Shown here one piece after another: positions 48,013 through 58,600 of a stretch of DNA of 64,000 bases. The stretch is from the NCBI RefSeq assembly GCF_963675165.1, contig NC_087386.1:2296169-2360168 (forward strand). The letters run 5' to 3'. This stretch comes from Halichondria panicea (taxonomy: Eukaryota > Porifera > Demospongiae > Suberitida > Halichondriidae). The notes below the pieces were generated by a model, which was given only the letters and a program-made list of their open reading frames with translations, was not told where the DNA came from and ran no database searches. Numbering within the stretch: the first letter of the stretch is position 1; each line of letters begins with the position of its first letter. Made by a program: the position numbers and the translations under genes.

Positions 48013-49248
48013 TATATCACTTTCTGTTGTTTCGAAGAAAGCATCTCATGCTCATCTCATCTCAAAGCATCATGTCAGTAATTGGAATATTTCTGTAAGT
48101 ACTGTAATCGACCAAAGCTTGTGATGCTACTGCTCTACTCTACTCTCTGTATTATTTTGATGGCTAAGTAGTTAATGAACGATTATGTTGTGTTATTACT
48201 GCAGGTGACTGGAGATCCATACTACCTGGACGTGGGTCGATCAGTGGTGAACAACTTGAACAAGTACGCCAGAGTGAGGTGTGGCTTTGCTGCCATCAAG
48301 GACCTCAGGACCAACGCTCACGAGGACAGGTAAGTCAGGGGAACCATTATTATACTAATAGTTAGAATTTAGTTCCCATGTAGATCTCTCAAAAACGTAT
48401 AATAATCGGTACTTGTATGGCATCACAATCCTTGCCAGAACTCATTCACAAAGGGTTTAATATTCTAGTAGTACGATATCATTTCATTGGCAATCTTCGA
48501 TACTGTATAGAATGGACTCCTTTGTACTGGCTGAGACGTTCAAGTATCTGTTCTTGTTGTTTGCTGTTGAGGGGGACAGTCCCCTGAACATGGATGACTT
48601 TGTGTTCACGACTGAGGCCCACCTCTTCCCCCTCTCCCTCGCTAGCGCTAACACCACCCTCAATAGAGTCGTCCAAGAGGCAGTGAGTGGGTACAATACA
48701 TATACAGTGAAGCAGCCATGCTACTTCAGAACATAATAATTATTAGCATTTTTTAAGTACAGCTGCACATCGTAGGGGGGGGGGGGGGGGGGTAAGGCAG
48801 CTCTTTTATAGAGAGTACCTTCTTTTGAATGAGGTTATGGTAGCCTGGCTGTGTGAGTGTGTCATGTGATGTTCTCTCTGTGTGTAGTTACTGGTGAAGA
48901 ACACAGACCTGGTGAATATGAGCACTGTCACTGTCACCACTAGCGGACCAGACTCTTCTGGGAAGGCAGCAAAGAACAAACCAGTCGCTGAAGCTTCACT
49001 AAAGGTTCACTGAAACACACACTAGACACCATGTACAGTAGTAGCCAATAATCCTGTCTAGTCAGCACAGTTGTAGTTGTTTATAATTATACACCCCCTC
49101 ACCCCCACACACACACACCACACCCACACACACACGCCACACACCATGAATTACCATGAATTAAGTAGCTACTGTATTTGTCTGGAGATGGTTTCCAAAC
49201 TTGTATACCTCCATCACTAACCCCCCCCCCACACACACACACACATAG

Positions 49249-49717
49249 GCGTCTCCTGTTCACTGACGAGAGTGTCCTCCCTCACGAGGTGGGTAAAGGA
49301 GAGGCTGCTGTCAAATGGTATAAGAGACAAAGCAAGGGCAAACTCCACCCACTCAATCAGCGGTGGATTATAACGAGCAGGGGCCCACTCATGATGTGTG
49401 TAGTTCATGGTTCATCGAGCCAGTACAGTGGATGGAAAGCTCTCTACTGGGCAAAGTGGAGGGGAAGGTGAGGCTGCTACTTGTGCATTAGCTAAAAATA
49501 GATACGTATCTTGAAAGCCCGTAATTTGTGTTCTGATTGTCCAATTTCAAACTAATTGATGCATTCAAGAGCTCTCAGAATTACCTTTCCAGTGTTGTGC
49601 TTAGATACATGTACAAGTTTTATGATTAGTCAATATCCAATTTAACAAAGACTATATAGCCTTGCGTTATTTTCTAGAATTCAACTGTATAGCTCGTAGA
49701 CTTTACTGTACATTCTT

Positions 49718-49761
<44 letters not shown>

Positions 49762-49929
49762 CGGCAGATTGTGTCTCAAGTGCTCGGCTCGTCTGGGGTC
49801 ATTCAACTGTGGTCAGGTGATCAGTGCTCGTGTGGGCAGCGGGTCACGCCCTCCTTCCAGATACACAAGGCACGAATAGACGAAACCAGAACACTCACTA
49901 GGAGAAAAGTGGACAACAAAACTGTATAG
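49249..49929 (+). pseudogene. DUSP12: DUSP12 C-terminal fragment, copy 3
   Basis: Exons 49249-49467 and 49768-49929. The first exon lacks one base (AAGAGACAAAG versus AAGAGGACAAAG), and the second lacks two near its start (ATTGTGTCTC versus ATTCTGTGTCTC). SSWFIEPVQWMES and CSARLGSFN remain recognisable in shifted frames. Confidence 0.82.
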
Positions 49930-50112
49930 CTAGCAAATTACTGAATTATTGTCCAAATTCAACATTAATTTTTTCGATCATTTGAAGGTTTATTGATTGA
50001 ACAATAAATGATGTCATACTAATTCAATGTACCATGTACTGCATGTACAAATAATAGCATAAGAAGCGTCAATTATTATTCACTGCAAATTCAAAATTAA
50101 TTTTTTCGATCA

Positions 50113-51435
50113 TTAATTTGATAGATTATTGATTGGAGAATATGAATGATACCATACAGTACTGCATGTACATAGCATATTAGCAACTAATAAACAAATG
50201 GAAATAAAAATTTGTTTGTTGTTTGGATAGTCCTCAAACTTGTTCTTGACTGCTCTGAGTTGTGCAAGGGTGACGTGACATCGGTACTGATGTGTGTAGG
50301 CCCAGAGGAACAACAGAGTGGCTACAATCAGGCCAGCAAGGGGTGAGTCTGCAATGAAACATTGATCAAGGTTGAAATTCAAATAGAGACTCCTAAACAA
50401 GAATTAATGAAAGCACCGCAGGTGCTGATGCCTCGGTGGAGGTGCCAAAGCTACATAACATAAAACTACTAATAGCTAGCTTTTATTATATACACATTGA
50501 TTATGATGAATTTTGCTGCATGCAATCAACCGAATAGTGGGTAATGATCGACCATGATTGTTGTTAAAAACGATCGATGCCAAAAATTCAAGTCTAAAAT
50601 TAATGGCTGCAAGTCAGCAGAGCCTTGCAGCTCTCTGCTCACTCTTGCAGCTACCAATAGCTAGCGTTCTAGTGCAGAGCTAACTACTAAGTAGAGTAGT
50701 AACACTCGCTGAACAAGTTTTGCTACGGACTCTTCTGAAAAGGCTGCAATAGCATTCCAAGTAAGCAAAACTAGGCATAACTCGAGAACGAAGCATTATT
50801 TTGCAAATCCACGAATTAAAATCCAAGTAAACATGACTAGAAGCCTATAGAAACTCTTACTTGCACTTGATTCATCCTTGAGCACTGTAGCGGTCTACAC
50901 ACACACACACACACACACAGACACACAGACACACAGACACACAAACACACTACCGTATACCTCGCTTGCGCATGCGCACCGAGGCATAACAAGTCAACAA
51001 TTACACAGTAGTACTTGTACATACCTTGATCAAGTATTAGTGTACTAGACTGAATATTACTGTACCTGAATTCAAATGCAGCAGTGCTGTTGGTCTCAAA
51101 GCGGTGTAGAAGTAGACTCCGAGTATGTAATGAGCTGGTGCCATCTTGCTATCAGAGAACACACTCACAAACAAACACTCAAACAATCTACGAGACACTT
51201 GCAGGCAAATGAGGAGTAGAACCAGCCACACTTCCAAATGAGCTTGAGAGAAATAGTTGCATTTGGATGACACAAAGTTCCCAATGACGGTCTTGATTGC
51301 AAGGCCCAATAGCGGTAGTCGTGTGTGCAGTAGACAGTGGCTGGTATAGTAGAGGAATACAGAGTAGTTCCACACCACCCCCCACACGTAGAAGTGGGTG
51401 AACCACCTGCAGAGGGGAATAAAGACCTCCTTAGA
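50113..51435 (-). pseudogene. SRD5A3: SRD5A3 remnants, copy 3 (retains central exon)
   Basis: The minus-strand exon 51066-51435 reads SKEVFIPLCRWFTHFYVWG, then the membrane-rich centre with SRRLFECLFVSVFSDSKMAP, and splices in phase to the exon starting at 50348 (SPLAGLIVATLLFLWAYTHQ). It then runs by deletion into KFEDYPNN, near the expected C-terminus, and out of homology to a stop at 50113. Exon 1 is absent: the sequence jumps from the spacer into SEC22 near 51520. Polyprenol reductase activity is not expected. Confidence 0.82.
50407..50990. mobile_element. Insertion with TGCCTCGGTG-type ends in SRD5A3 copy 3
   Basis: About 584 bp inserted between GAATTAA and CAAGTCAAC, which are adjacent in unit A. 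The left end carries ATGCCTCGGTG and the right end, inverted, CACCGAGGCAT. It contains an (AC)n/(ACACAG)n tract near 50898-50950 and CGCATGCGCA. No coding capacity is seen. Confidence 0.65.
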
Positions 51436-51569
51436 CTGGGACAATGCAATTACAACAACTACAAGTCAGGACAGTCTCAGCTAGGGAGCTCACTATTGTA
51501 AATCACAATCCAGTACTTAGAAAACATTACCTAGTCTACAAAATATGGATGGCAGATATAAATACGTAC

Positions 51570-52436
51570 CAAACTCAATGAAATGGTACGGTCGACTGGC
51601 CTTGTGTACATCGTTGCCATGTTGCTTACTGAAGTCTTTGTGTAGATTCTCGAGGTAGTTAAAGGCCAGCTTGGCAGGATAGGTGGGGTCACACAGGGGG
51701 AGGTAGCATATCCCCTCCTCAAGGATGTAGCTGTGTGGGGGGTCCATGTTAGTGTGTGTGCTTCTAGCTCAAAGTCATCGCCCCTCATCCACCATTAAAC
51801 TGGAGTATAATATCACCAACCAAGTTCCAACTATTCTTAGACTACATGTACACTGGTAGTTCCTTGTTAGACAATCACTATAGAGGGACCTATGTATAAC
51901 ACACACCACTTACAATGTGTATGGTACAGTTAAGCAAATGCTCACAAACAAAAGGCCATCCATTGCATCAGTTTATACCATGACAGAGCACCAATCATCA
52001 TACACACCACGAGGCAATAATGACATTCACAGGAGAGTGCTTACTGGAACACCATACGACCCGGGTCACACTCAATTGAGCATCGAGGGGGGCTGACTGA
52101 CGACAGCTTGCGGAATATCTGCTTGGCCTTGGGTTGGTATTCAGCATAATCCCGGCCAGACTGCAGAGGGAGAATGCAACAATTCAGTTAATTCAAGCTG
52201 TTAAAGATAGCACACACTACACACGTATTATTCTAGCAAGGTTCTCTTTATATGTCTACAGAATCATGACTTGACAACTATTCATGTCACTGAGCTGCAT
52301 ACAGTACAGTGTCCTGATGGGACCAATGCAGACTGTACTGTATTATCTACTGTAGCTCCTCTACCTCTTCATTGACAATGGATGTGGACAGAGGTAGTCC
52401 ATCACTGGCTCTGGCAATTAGTGTCAGGTGGGCCAT
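51570..52436 (-). pseudogene. SEC22: SEC22-like longin gene, truncated, copy 3
   Basis: Exons 52365-52436, 52045-52160 and 51570-51730 encode the longin domain up to FIEF. The fourth exon present in units A and B is deleted together with SRD5A3 exon 1, so reading past the donor would soon stop. The SNARE motif and anchor are missing. Confidence 0.8.
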
Positions 52437-52639
52437 TGTTCCTGAGCTCTTCTTTCTTCAGTGCTTCTTCTTCTGATACGTAATTGCTTTGCTTTATATG
52501 TTCTGTGCTCTATTTGGAACAATAATTATGTGTCCTTTGAACCCTTTCTTTATTGAACAATGTGTGGGTGTTGCCCCTCCCCCTCATGCCTCTAGCCACC
52601 CACAAAGAAATATAAGGGCCTTCCAGACCTTCTCTTGAA
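52437..52639. promoter_or_regulatory. Divergent promoter region, SEC22 (-) / ROCO gene 4 (+)
   Basis: 203 bp between the ATGs; TATA-like AATATAAG at 52609-52616, 24 bp before the ROCO ATG. The call is inferred from position and motif. Confidence 0.45.
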
Positions 52640-55600
52640 ATGGCTGAATCTACAACACTGAATGCTGCTAGTTCCCCACAGTTGATGGAGGATGGGCTCA
52701 CTGATGGGGATAGGGTATGATATTCACATGATAGATAGATACTCAATGATCAGTGCATTCTCCTAGTGCCTAGATGTACTTGTTGACCACCCATAAACAC
52801 ACTTGGCATCATTCATTCATCACAGTATAGTGCCTATACTCTACCCTGTCAGTGTGAGGTGTTTTATCTCATGTTGTTGTTCTCTCCACATGTACCACTC
52901 TCTCTGGATGGACAACAGTGGCTGATTGAGGTACGTTGTGTGCAATCACATTCTACCAAGCTGACATGCTTGTGCTCTGAGCACTTGTTGTTAGGAGGTA
53001 GACAGTGTAAAGAAGAGCACATACGTATAACTGAATGTGATACTATTCCTTAATTGAGACAAGTAGATCTACTCGTAGTATAGCCTCCTTCACCGGCCTT
53101 CATAGAAAAGAAGGCCTGCTATCGACTGCTTGCGCATGCACCAAATTATTGGATATTTTTCCCCGTAAAATTTCCTATAATACTGGATTCATCAGAGAAA
53201 ATATCCTAAAAGTCATACACAGAGCTATATAGCTAGCTAGCTAGAGACAGAGCTATGTAGGTTTGTTGTACAGCTATTTTCTTTTGATACAATTAGTAGC
53301 AGTAATATAGTAGACTTTCACCAAATATAGTGTTAAATGGGCGTGGCCTGTCCATATAGGCTCTTGTCAGCCTTCACTCCGTTCAGACGATCGTCATCCA
53401 CACTGTTGCAGGCTGTGAGTCTTTTGTTAACATAGCAGGCTAAGGGTAGCTATTAGAGAATGCTATCAGATGGGCTAGCAACTCAATCGAACTTTCTATC
53501 TACTTCCTTCAATCCACTTTCGTTCCTTGTGATGTCACAGTTTTACTGAGCATATACGATGTTATCCAAAGCCCCCAGATACCGGGGGAATATTAGCGCA
53601 TGCGCAAGCAGTCGATACCAGGCCCACTTCCCTAAGTGAAGTGGGAAGTGCGGCCTGGGATCGAGGCTACTCGTAGTAGTACCTGAAAGTATGCATGGTT
53701 AATCAAGTGTTTCAGTCTGCATGTTTGGCTGTCCACATTGTTTCCTCTCTCCTGTGTCATGCAATCACCAGTGTACTGTATCACTGCACTAATGTTCTCT
53801 TCTTTCCATTTCATGCATCTCCACCTCACCTTTGACTGACCCTCTGAAACAACAGCTTGTAAGTTGGTGTGTGTTGTCAGAGTATTTAGTGTCTGTTGCA
53901 TATTCTGTGATGTTTCTACTTCCCCATTATTACTCTTGTGTGTGTGCAGTGCCATAATGTTATATAGGGAAATATTTAGTATGATCACATTCAACCTCGT
54001 AATCATTCATTTACTATCTTCCCACTGTTTGCCCTGTGGACTCTCCCTCTCTGGATCAACAGTATGTAAGTTGTGTTTCCACGTGCACACTCATTTTAAT
54101 GGTTACTAGGAACTCGTAAATTATCTTTGTCTCTTTCCATATTGCCAACTTTGTATTAACCGAGGCCCACACAACTTATTAGGTTGTAGTTTTAATATTC
54201 GTAGAATATACACCTAAGTTCATTAGTTGGTACGTACATTATCGTGTTTGCCTCTTCCCATGCACACACTCATTCCTATGTTGGACCACACACTGATTTG
54301 GACTACTGTAGGAGGTGAGCTTCTTACGAGTACTCAATGTCCACACACTAAAATGGTTCAGCTGCAATGTGTACGGATGTAGAACTCGTAAATTATCTTT
54401 GTCTCTTTCTATATTGCCAACTTGGTATTAACCGAGGCCCACACAACTTATTAGGTTGTAGTTTTAATATTCGTAGAATATACACCTAAGTTCATTAGTT
54501 GGTACGTACATTATCGTGTTTGTCTCTTCCCATGCACACACTCATTCCTATGTTGGACCACACACTGATTTGGACTACTGTAGGAGGTGAGCTTCTTACG
54601 AGTACTCAATGTCCACACACTAAAATGGTTCAGCCGGATGTACTGGTTACCTAGCATCATTAGCGTGTGTCCCTTGTCCTCTAGAGCTGACCCTCTCCCT
54701 CGTATAGGGTAGACCATGGCTTTAAACTTGTTCAATTCGTAATCTCATTTTACGGGCACAAGTTCAAATACCACCATTGTGTACATTGTGTACATGTAAA
54801 TTTGTGTTTATGTAAATTCCCCAACCAATTAAGTGCCTACTGAACCTAAAACTTGTTGCCTATTTCTCAATATTTCCCCAACTTTTTTATTTCTTAGCTT
54901 TTCTATGCCAGGTCTAGCCACTTGTTGCTGTGTGTAGTCAGTCCCATACACACCAGCGTTCAACTGATCTGATGTCTTGTATATGTGTTAAGATTAAATC
55001 TCTCCCTCACATGTACCATTTGATGTGTCTCAGAATTGGTTTAAGGTATGTTGTGATTGTGTGTGTGTCTCATGAAGTGCAGGTGTTGTATTGTACGACA
55101 AACAAAATCATACGTATCAAAGTTGTACATGTAAGATGCTTGTTGTACTGTTTACCGTCCCTTCCACTGACCCACCCACTAACCCTTCCATTATCTGCTA
55201 TTGCTACATGTAGTACTGAGTACCTGTGTGTGTACTAGCCAGTGTGTGTAATACCAGTGTTCATATCCCTCTCTCCTCACATGTGCCCTCTGTGGACTGT
55301 TACTCAACAACAGAGCGTGAGTTTATTGCATGTACATATAATGGCATACTAGGCTGACTTGTATACATGTACTACTGCATGAAGGCAGAAAGAATAACTT
55401 GCGTGACTTTATTTAGGATTAGTACGTACTGAAAGTTTCATGCTGCACAGACGTTAGACTGGCGGCGATAGAGCGACTGGCAAACTGCCTGTCAGTCACT
55501 TGTCTCAGCGGAAGTGTAATAGATCGTATGACACTACTAAACATGAATATCGTTATAGATAATGTGGTTAAATTTTGCTACGAGATTCAGCTACTATGGA

Positions 55601-58600
55601 ATGCACTGAATCCCCTGAAGTGTAAGTGCGGTTACAATTACAGGGCTAATATTACGTTGAGCAATCTGATAGGCTGCAATGCTCGTTGCAGCTGAGACGA
55701 GTGACTGATAGGCAGTTTGCCAGTCCCTCGCGCTACGCACGCGAGGGGCTGTCGCCGCCAGTCTATACAGACGTGTACTTGCAATAATTGATGTATACAT
55801 GTGTGAATGCATTCGTGTATTTGAACATGTTCATTTCTCTACATGTCCGTGTCCTACTGCTTGTTAATGTGACTACTGCTAATGATTACTGGAACAACAG
55901 TATGTAAGTTACAGTATGCAGACATGTATGAATGCACTCACTGCTCCTACCATCATCCCCCTCTCTCTGTTTCCATGTGTGTCTTACGCTGGTGTCTCAT
56001 TGGACTAAACAGAAGGTGAGCGGGACACTGCACTGACTTGTGACTGTACTTGTGTCAGTAATGTTTGAGTTGCATGAGTACATGTGTATTGGCATTCATA
56101 GTGTACAGGTTTGTGATTATATTCCTTTCTCTCTCCCTACATTTCCATGGTTACTGAATATCTGGAACGATAGAGAGTGAGTTAAACAATGTTGGCAAAC
56201 ATACCGTACACCTCATGTGCATTCAGTTTGTAATAGTCTCATATCCTTACCTGACTCTAGTAGCTATACTGGTTGCTCCTATAGACAACTCATAATGTGT
56301 GACCACAAACACACAGTCTAACCCACTCTTGTCTTGTTAACCTTGTCCAGGATAAGGCTGAGGAGGAGAGTAAACTGAAGCGTCATGAGACGGTGAGTGT
56401 TGACAGTTGCACTTACTACTCTCGTGGTAAGAGTGGTACACGTAGTCTAGCAGAACGACAATGTGTGTACATGTACTGTCCATTGTATGATGAATGGTTG
56501 CTTTTTGTCTACCTTTTTTTAGGTATGATTTGTAAGTCCACTTTTACTGTTTGTCTGTGTGAGGTTATACCGTATAGCGGGTAAATATGATAATATGATA
56601 TGCTCGCCAAATTTATTTAGGTTGGTGGTTGCTGATTTTTATATTTTGATAATTTGTACATTTGTATCAGCTGCATGTTCTATTTGGTGGAATTTTTCTT
56701 CAGTCGTATATAAATTCTTTACTCCCCCAGAGAAGAGCTGCCCTCCAACAGAGACTGTCTGGTGACATCACTGACCAGGACCGGAGACAACTGCAGGGAG
56801 AGCTGGAGGAGGTGGAGGGGGAGATCAAGAAGTGTGTCTCAGGCATACAACGATGTGAGGGGAACATACATATGTGTGAGAATGAGATTGCTAGGATACG
56901 AGGAGAAGGAGAGGAGAGGCGGAGAAAGGAAGGTGAGGGGAGCAAGGAACTTTATAGTACAGTGAGTGTTGATGCTCATAGTTGCAATCACTCGTACCTG
57001 TAGCAACTTACATGTAGTGTGTTATTAGTAGACTGTACCTACAGCTGTTGTGAGGTCCTCATACTTTATATAATCATGTATTGCAAAAGCGTTGGCTCCA
57101 CCCACAACCTTTTCGTTCGCCTATCACATTTGTTGTGTTGCTAGGCAACTGCCCCTGATTGTGCACACTACAGTGTACTAGAGCATTGTTCCTGTTACTA
57201 CTCTACACACTGTGGTGGCATGGATATGGTTTATTGGACAATCTAGGCTTTATTAATACCAACTTTCAATGATTTAACCCTAACCCTAACCCTATATAGG
57301 TAGACTCCTAGGCCTGGTATTGATTGTATCTTGGCATGGTTGGAATTCGCTCAAACGAGCAAATTCCTAAGCGATTAAATACTATTAGCAAGCTAGCTAG
57401 CTAGCTACCTGTGACTCGACTATGGATACTTCAGTTCTGGATTTTGATGGACAAGGGGAGCGCTGGTCCTACCAAGCTTGTAGTCCATCAAAAATGATAA
57501 CAACTGGTAGCAAAGAGATATGCCATACCCTGTTGGGAACCACACAAACACCCTCAGACAGGAGCTTGAGGGCCTATTCCTTCAAGAGAGTAAGGCTTCT
57601 TGTTTCGTACAGGGCATTTATAAGCTATTGCTCCATCGAAATCCTTAATCGCTTAGGAATTCGCTCGTTTGAGCGAATTCCAACCACGCCCAAATACAAT
57701 CAATACCATGCCTAGGCCTATATAGCGTTCAATTGGAGACGGATCGGCCTAGGAGTCTACCTAGCGTTCAATTAAATTGGAGACAGATCGGCCTGGGAAC
57801 GAGGCTAGTAGTCCAGTTGCCTTTCCACTGACACTTTATTGGCTAGGCAACTGACTTTTTTAACATGTACGTAGTACAGTTTAGGCATACTAAACTAAGC
57901 ATCATTCCTTTTGCTACTCTACATGGACACTGTTTATTGAACATTGTAGTAATATACTGTAGGACTGAACATATATAGCTGATGCCCATCGTGTTCTAAT
58001 CGCGTTATCGGTATTATCCTTGCAAACATGCATTTTATGACATACAGGCAGAAGCCCGAGTGACGATCGAGTGCGATGATTATATATTATTATGTGTTTT
58101 ATATCACGATGACCCCTTACCAATTTATGCCTTGAGGCTATGCAATGGTGTAATTAAATAACACAGAAGAGCTTTCTTGTTGCTTTGGCAATTCTATATA
58201 TTCACATGTTTTCCCAGCCCAATGTACATTGTTCGTATATCCCTCTACTGTACATGTGGTGGTTGTTAACATTACATACACCACATATACACATTAGAAT
58301 CGAAGCTATCAGCAAAGCGGTTGTTTGATGAGGCGATGAAGCACGGACACGTCTCGGTCAACATTGTCAACATGCTTGTGTTTGGACCTGCGGGAACAGG
58401 GAAGACCAACCTCAAGCACCTGCTAACTGACAAGCCCCCTCCACTACAGCGAGACAGCACTCCTTGTATGGAAAAGCCAGTACGCATTCGACCCGTGTCC
58501 AACACGAAATTCAAGACAACTGGAAGAGGCTGGGAAGAGATATCTCAGCCAAAGATGCTCAATCTACTAGCTGAAATCATTGCCAAGTTACCAAAAGAAA

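Larger units (their letters stand above)
43353..49004 (+). pseudogene. EDEM3: EDEM3-like gene, copy 3, truncated
   Basis: The upstream spacer begins at the XDH joint (about 43303). Exons 1-10 look open, including [31 protein letters not shown] (DGG in the other copies) and FTTEAH. A 1-bp deletion occurs near the end of exon 11 (GCTGAAGCTTC versus GCTGACAGCTTC, about 48990). Exons 12-14, the PA domain and the retention tail are absent. The intron before exon 9 has grown by about 1.4 kb of inserted elements. A GH47-only product is conceivable, but I favour a pseudogene. Confidence 0.83.
52919..56392 (+). other. Microexon run of ROCO gene 4, with one duplicated 3-nt exon
   Basis: The exons read WLIE, L, Y, E, E, NWFK, S, Y, K, R, then DKAEEESKLKRHET. 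The GAG exon occurs twice (54312 and 54584) because about 270 bp of intron around it is tandemly duplicated. Splice words match genes 2 and 3. Seven of the nine short-exon positions differ from gene 3. Confidence 0.76.
34233..57274. repeat. Tandem unit C, enlarged by XDH and transposon insertions
   Basis: The unit has the same gene order as A and B. A 4.2-kb xanthine dehydrogenase fragment (about 39062-43303) replaces the spacer between ROCO gene 3 and EDEM3. About 1.4 kb of inserted DNA (46630-48012) sits in an EDEM3 intron, and a different transposon lies in SRD5A3 (50407-50990). It is the only copy that retains the central SRD5A3 exon. Confidence 0.88.
56933..58297 (+). other. Long intron linking coiled-coil and GTPase exons, gene 4
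   Basis: The left part matches the corresponding intron of units A and B up to 57274. The right part matches the left edge of the window (unit A, from about position 110 to 1151). The telomere-like tract marks the switch. Donor and acceptor phases still agree (RKE-ESKLSAKRLFDE). Confidence 0.65.
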
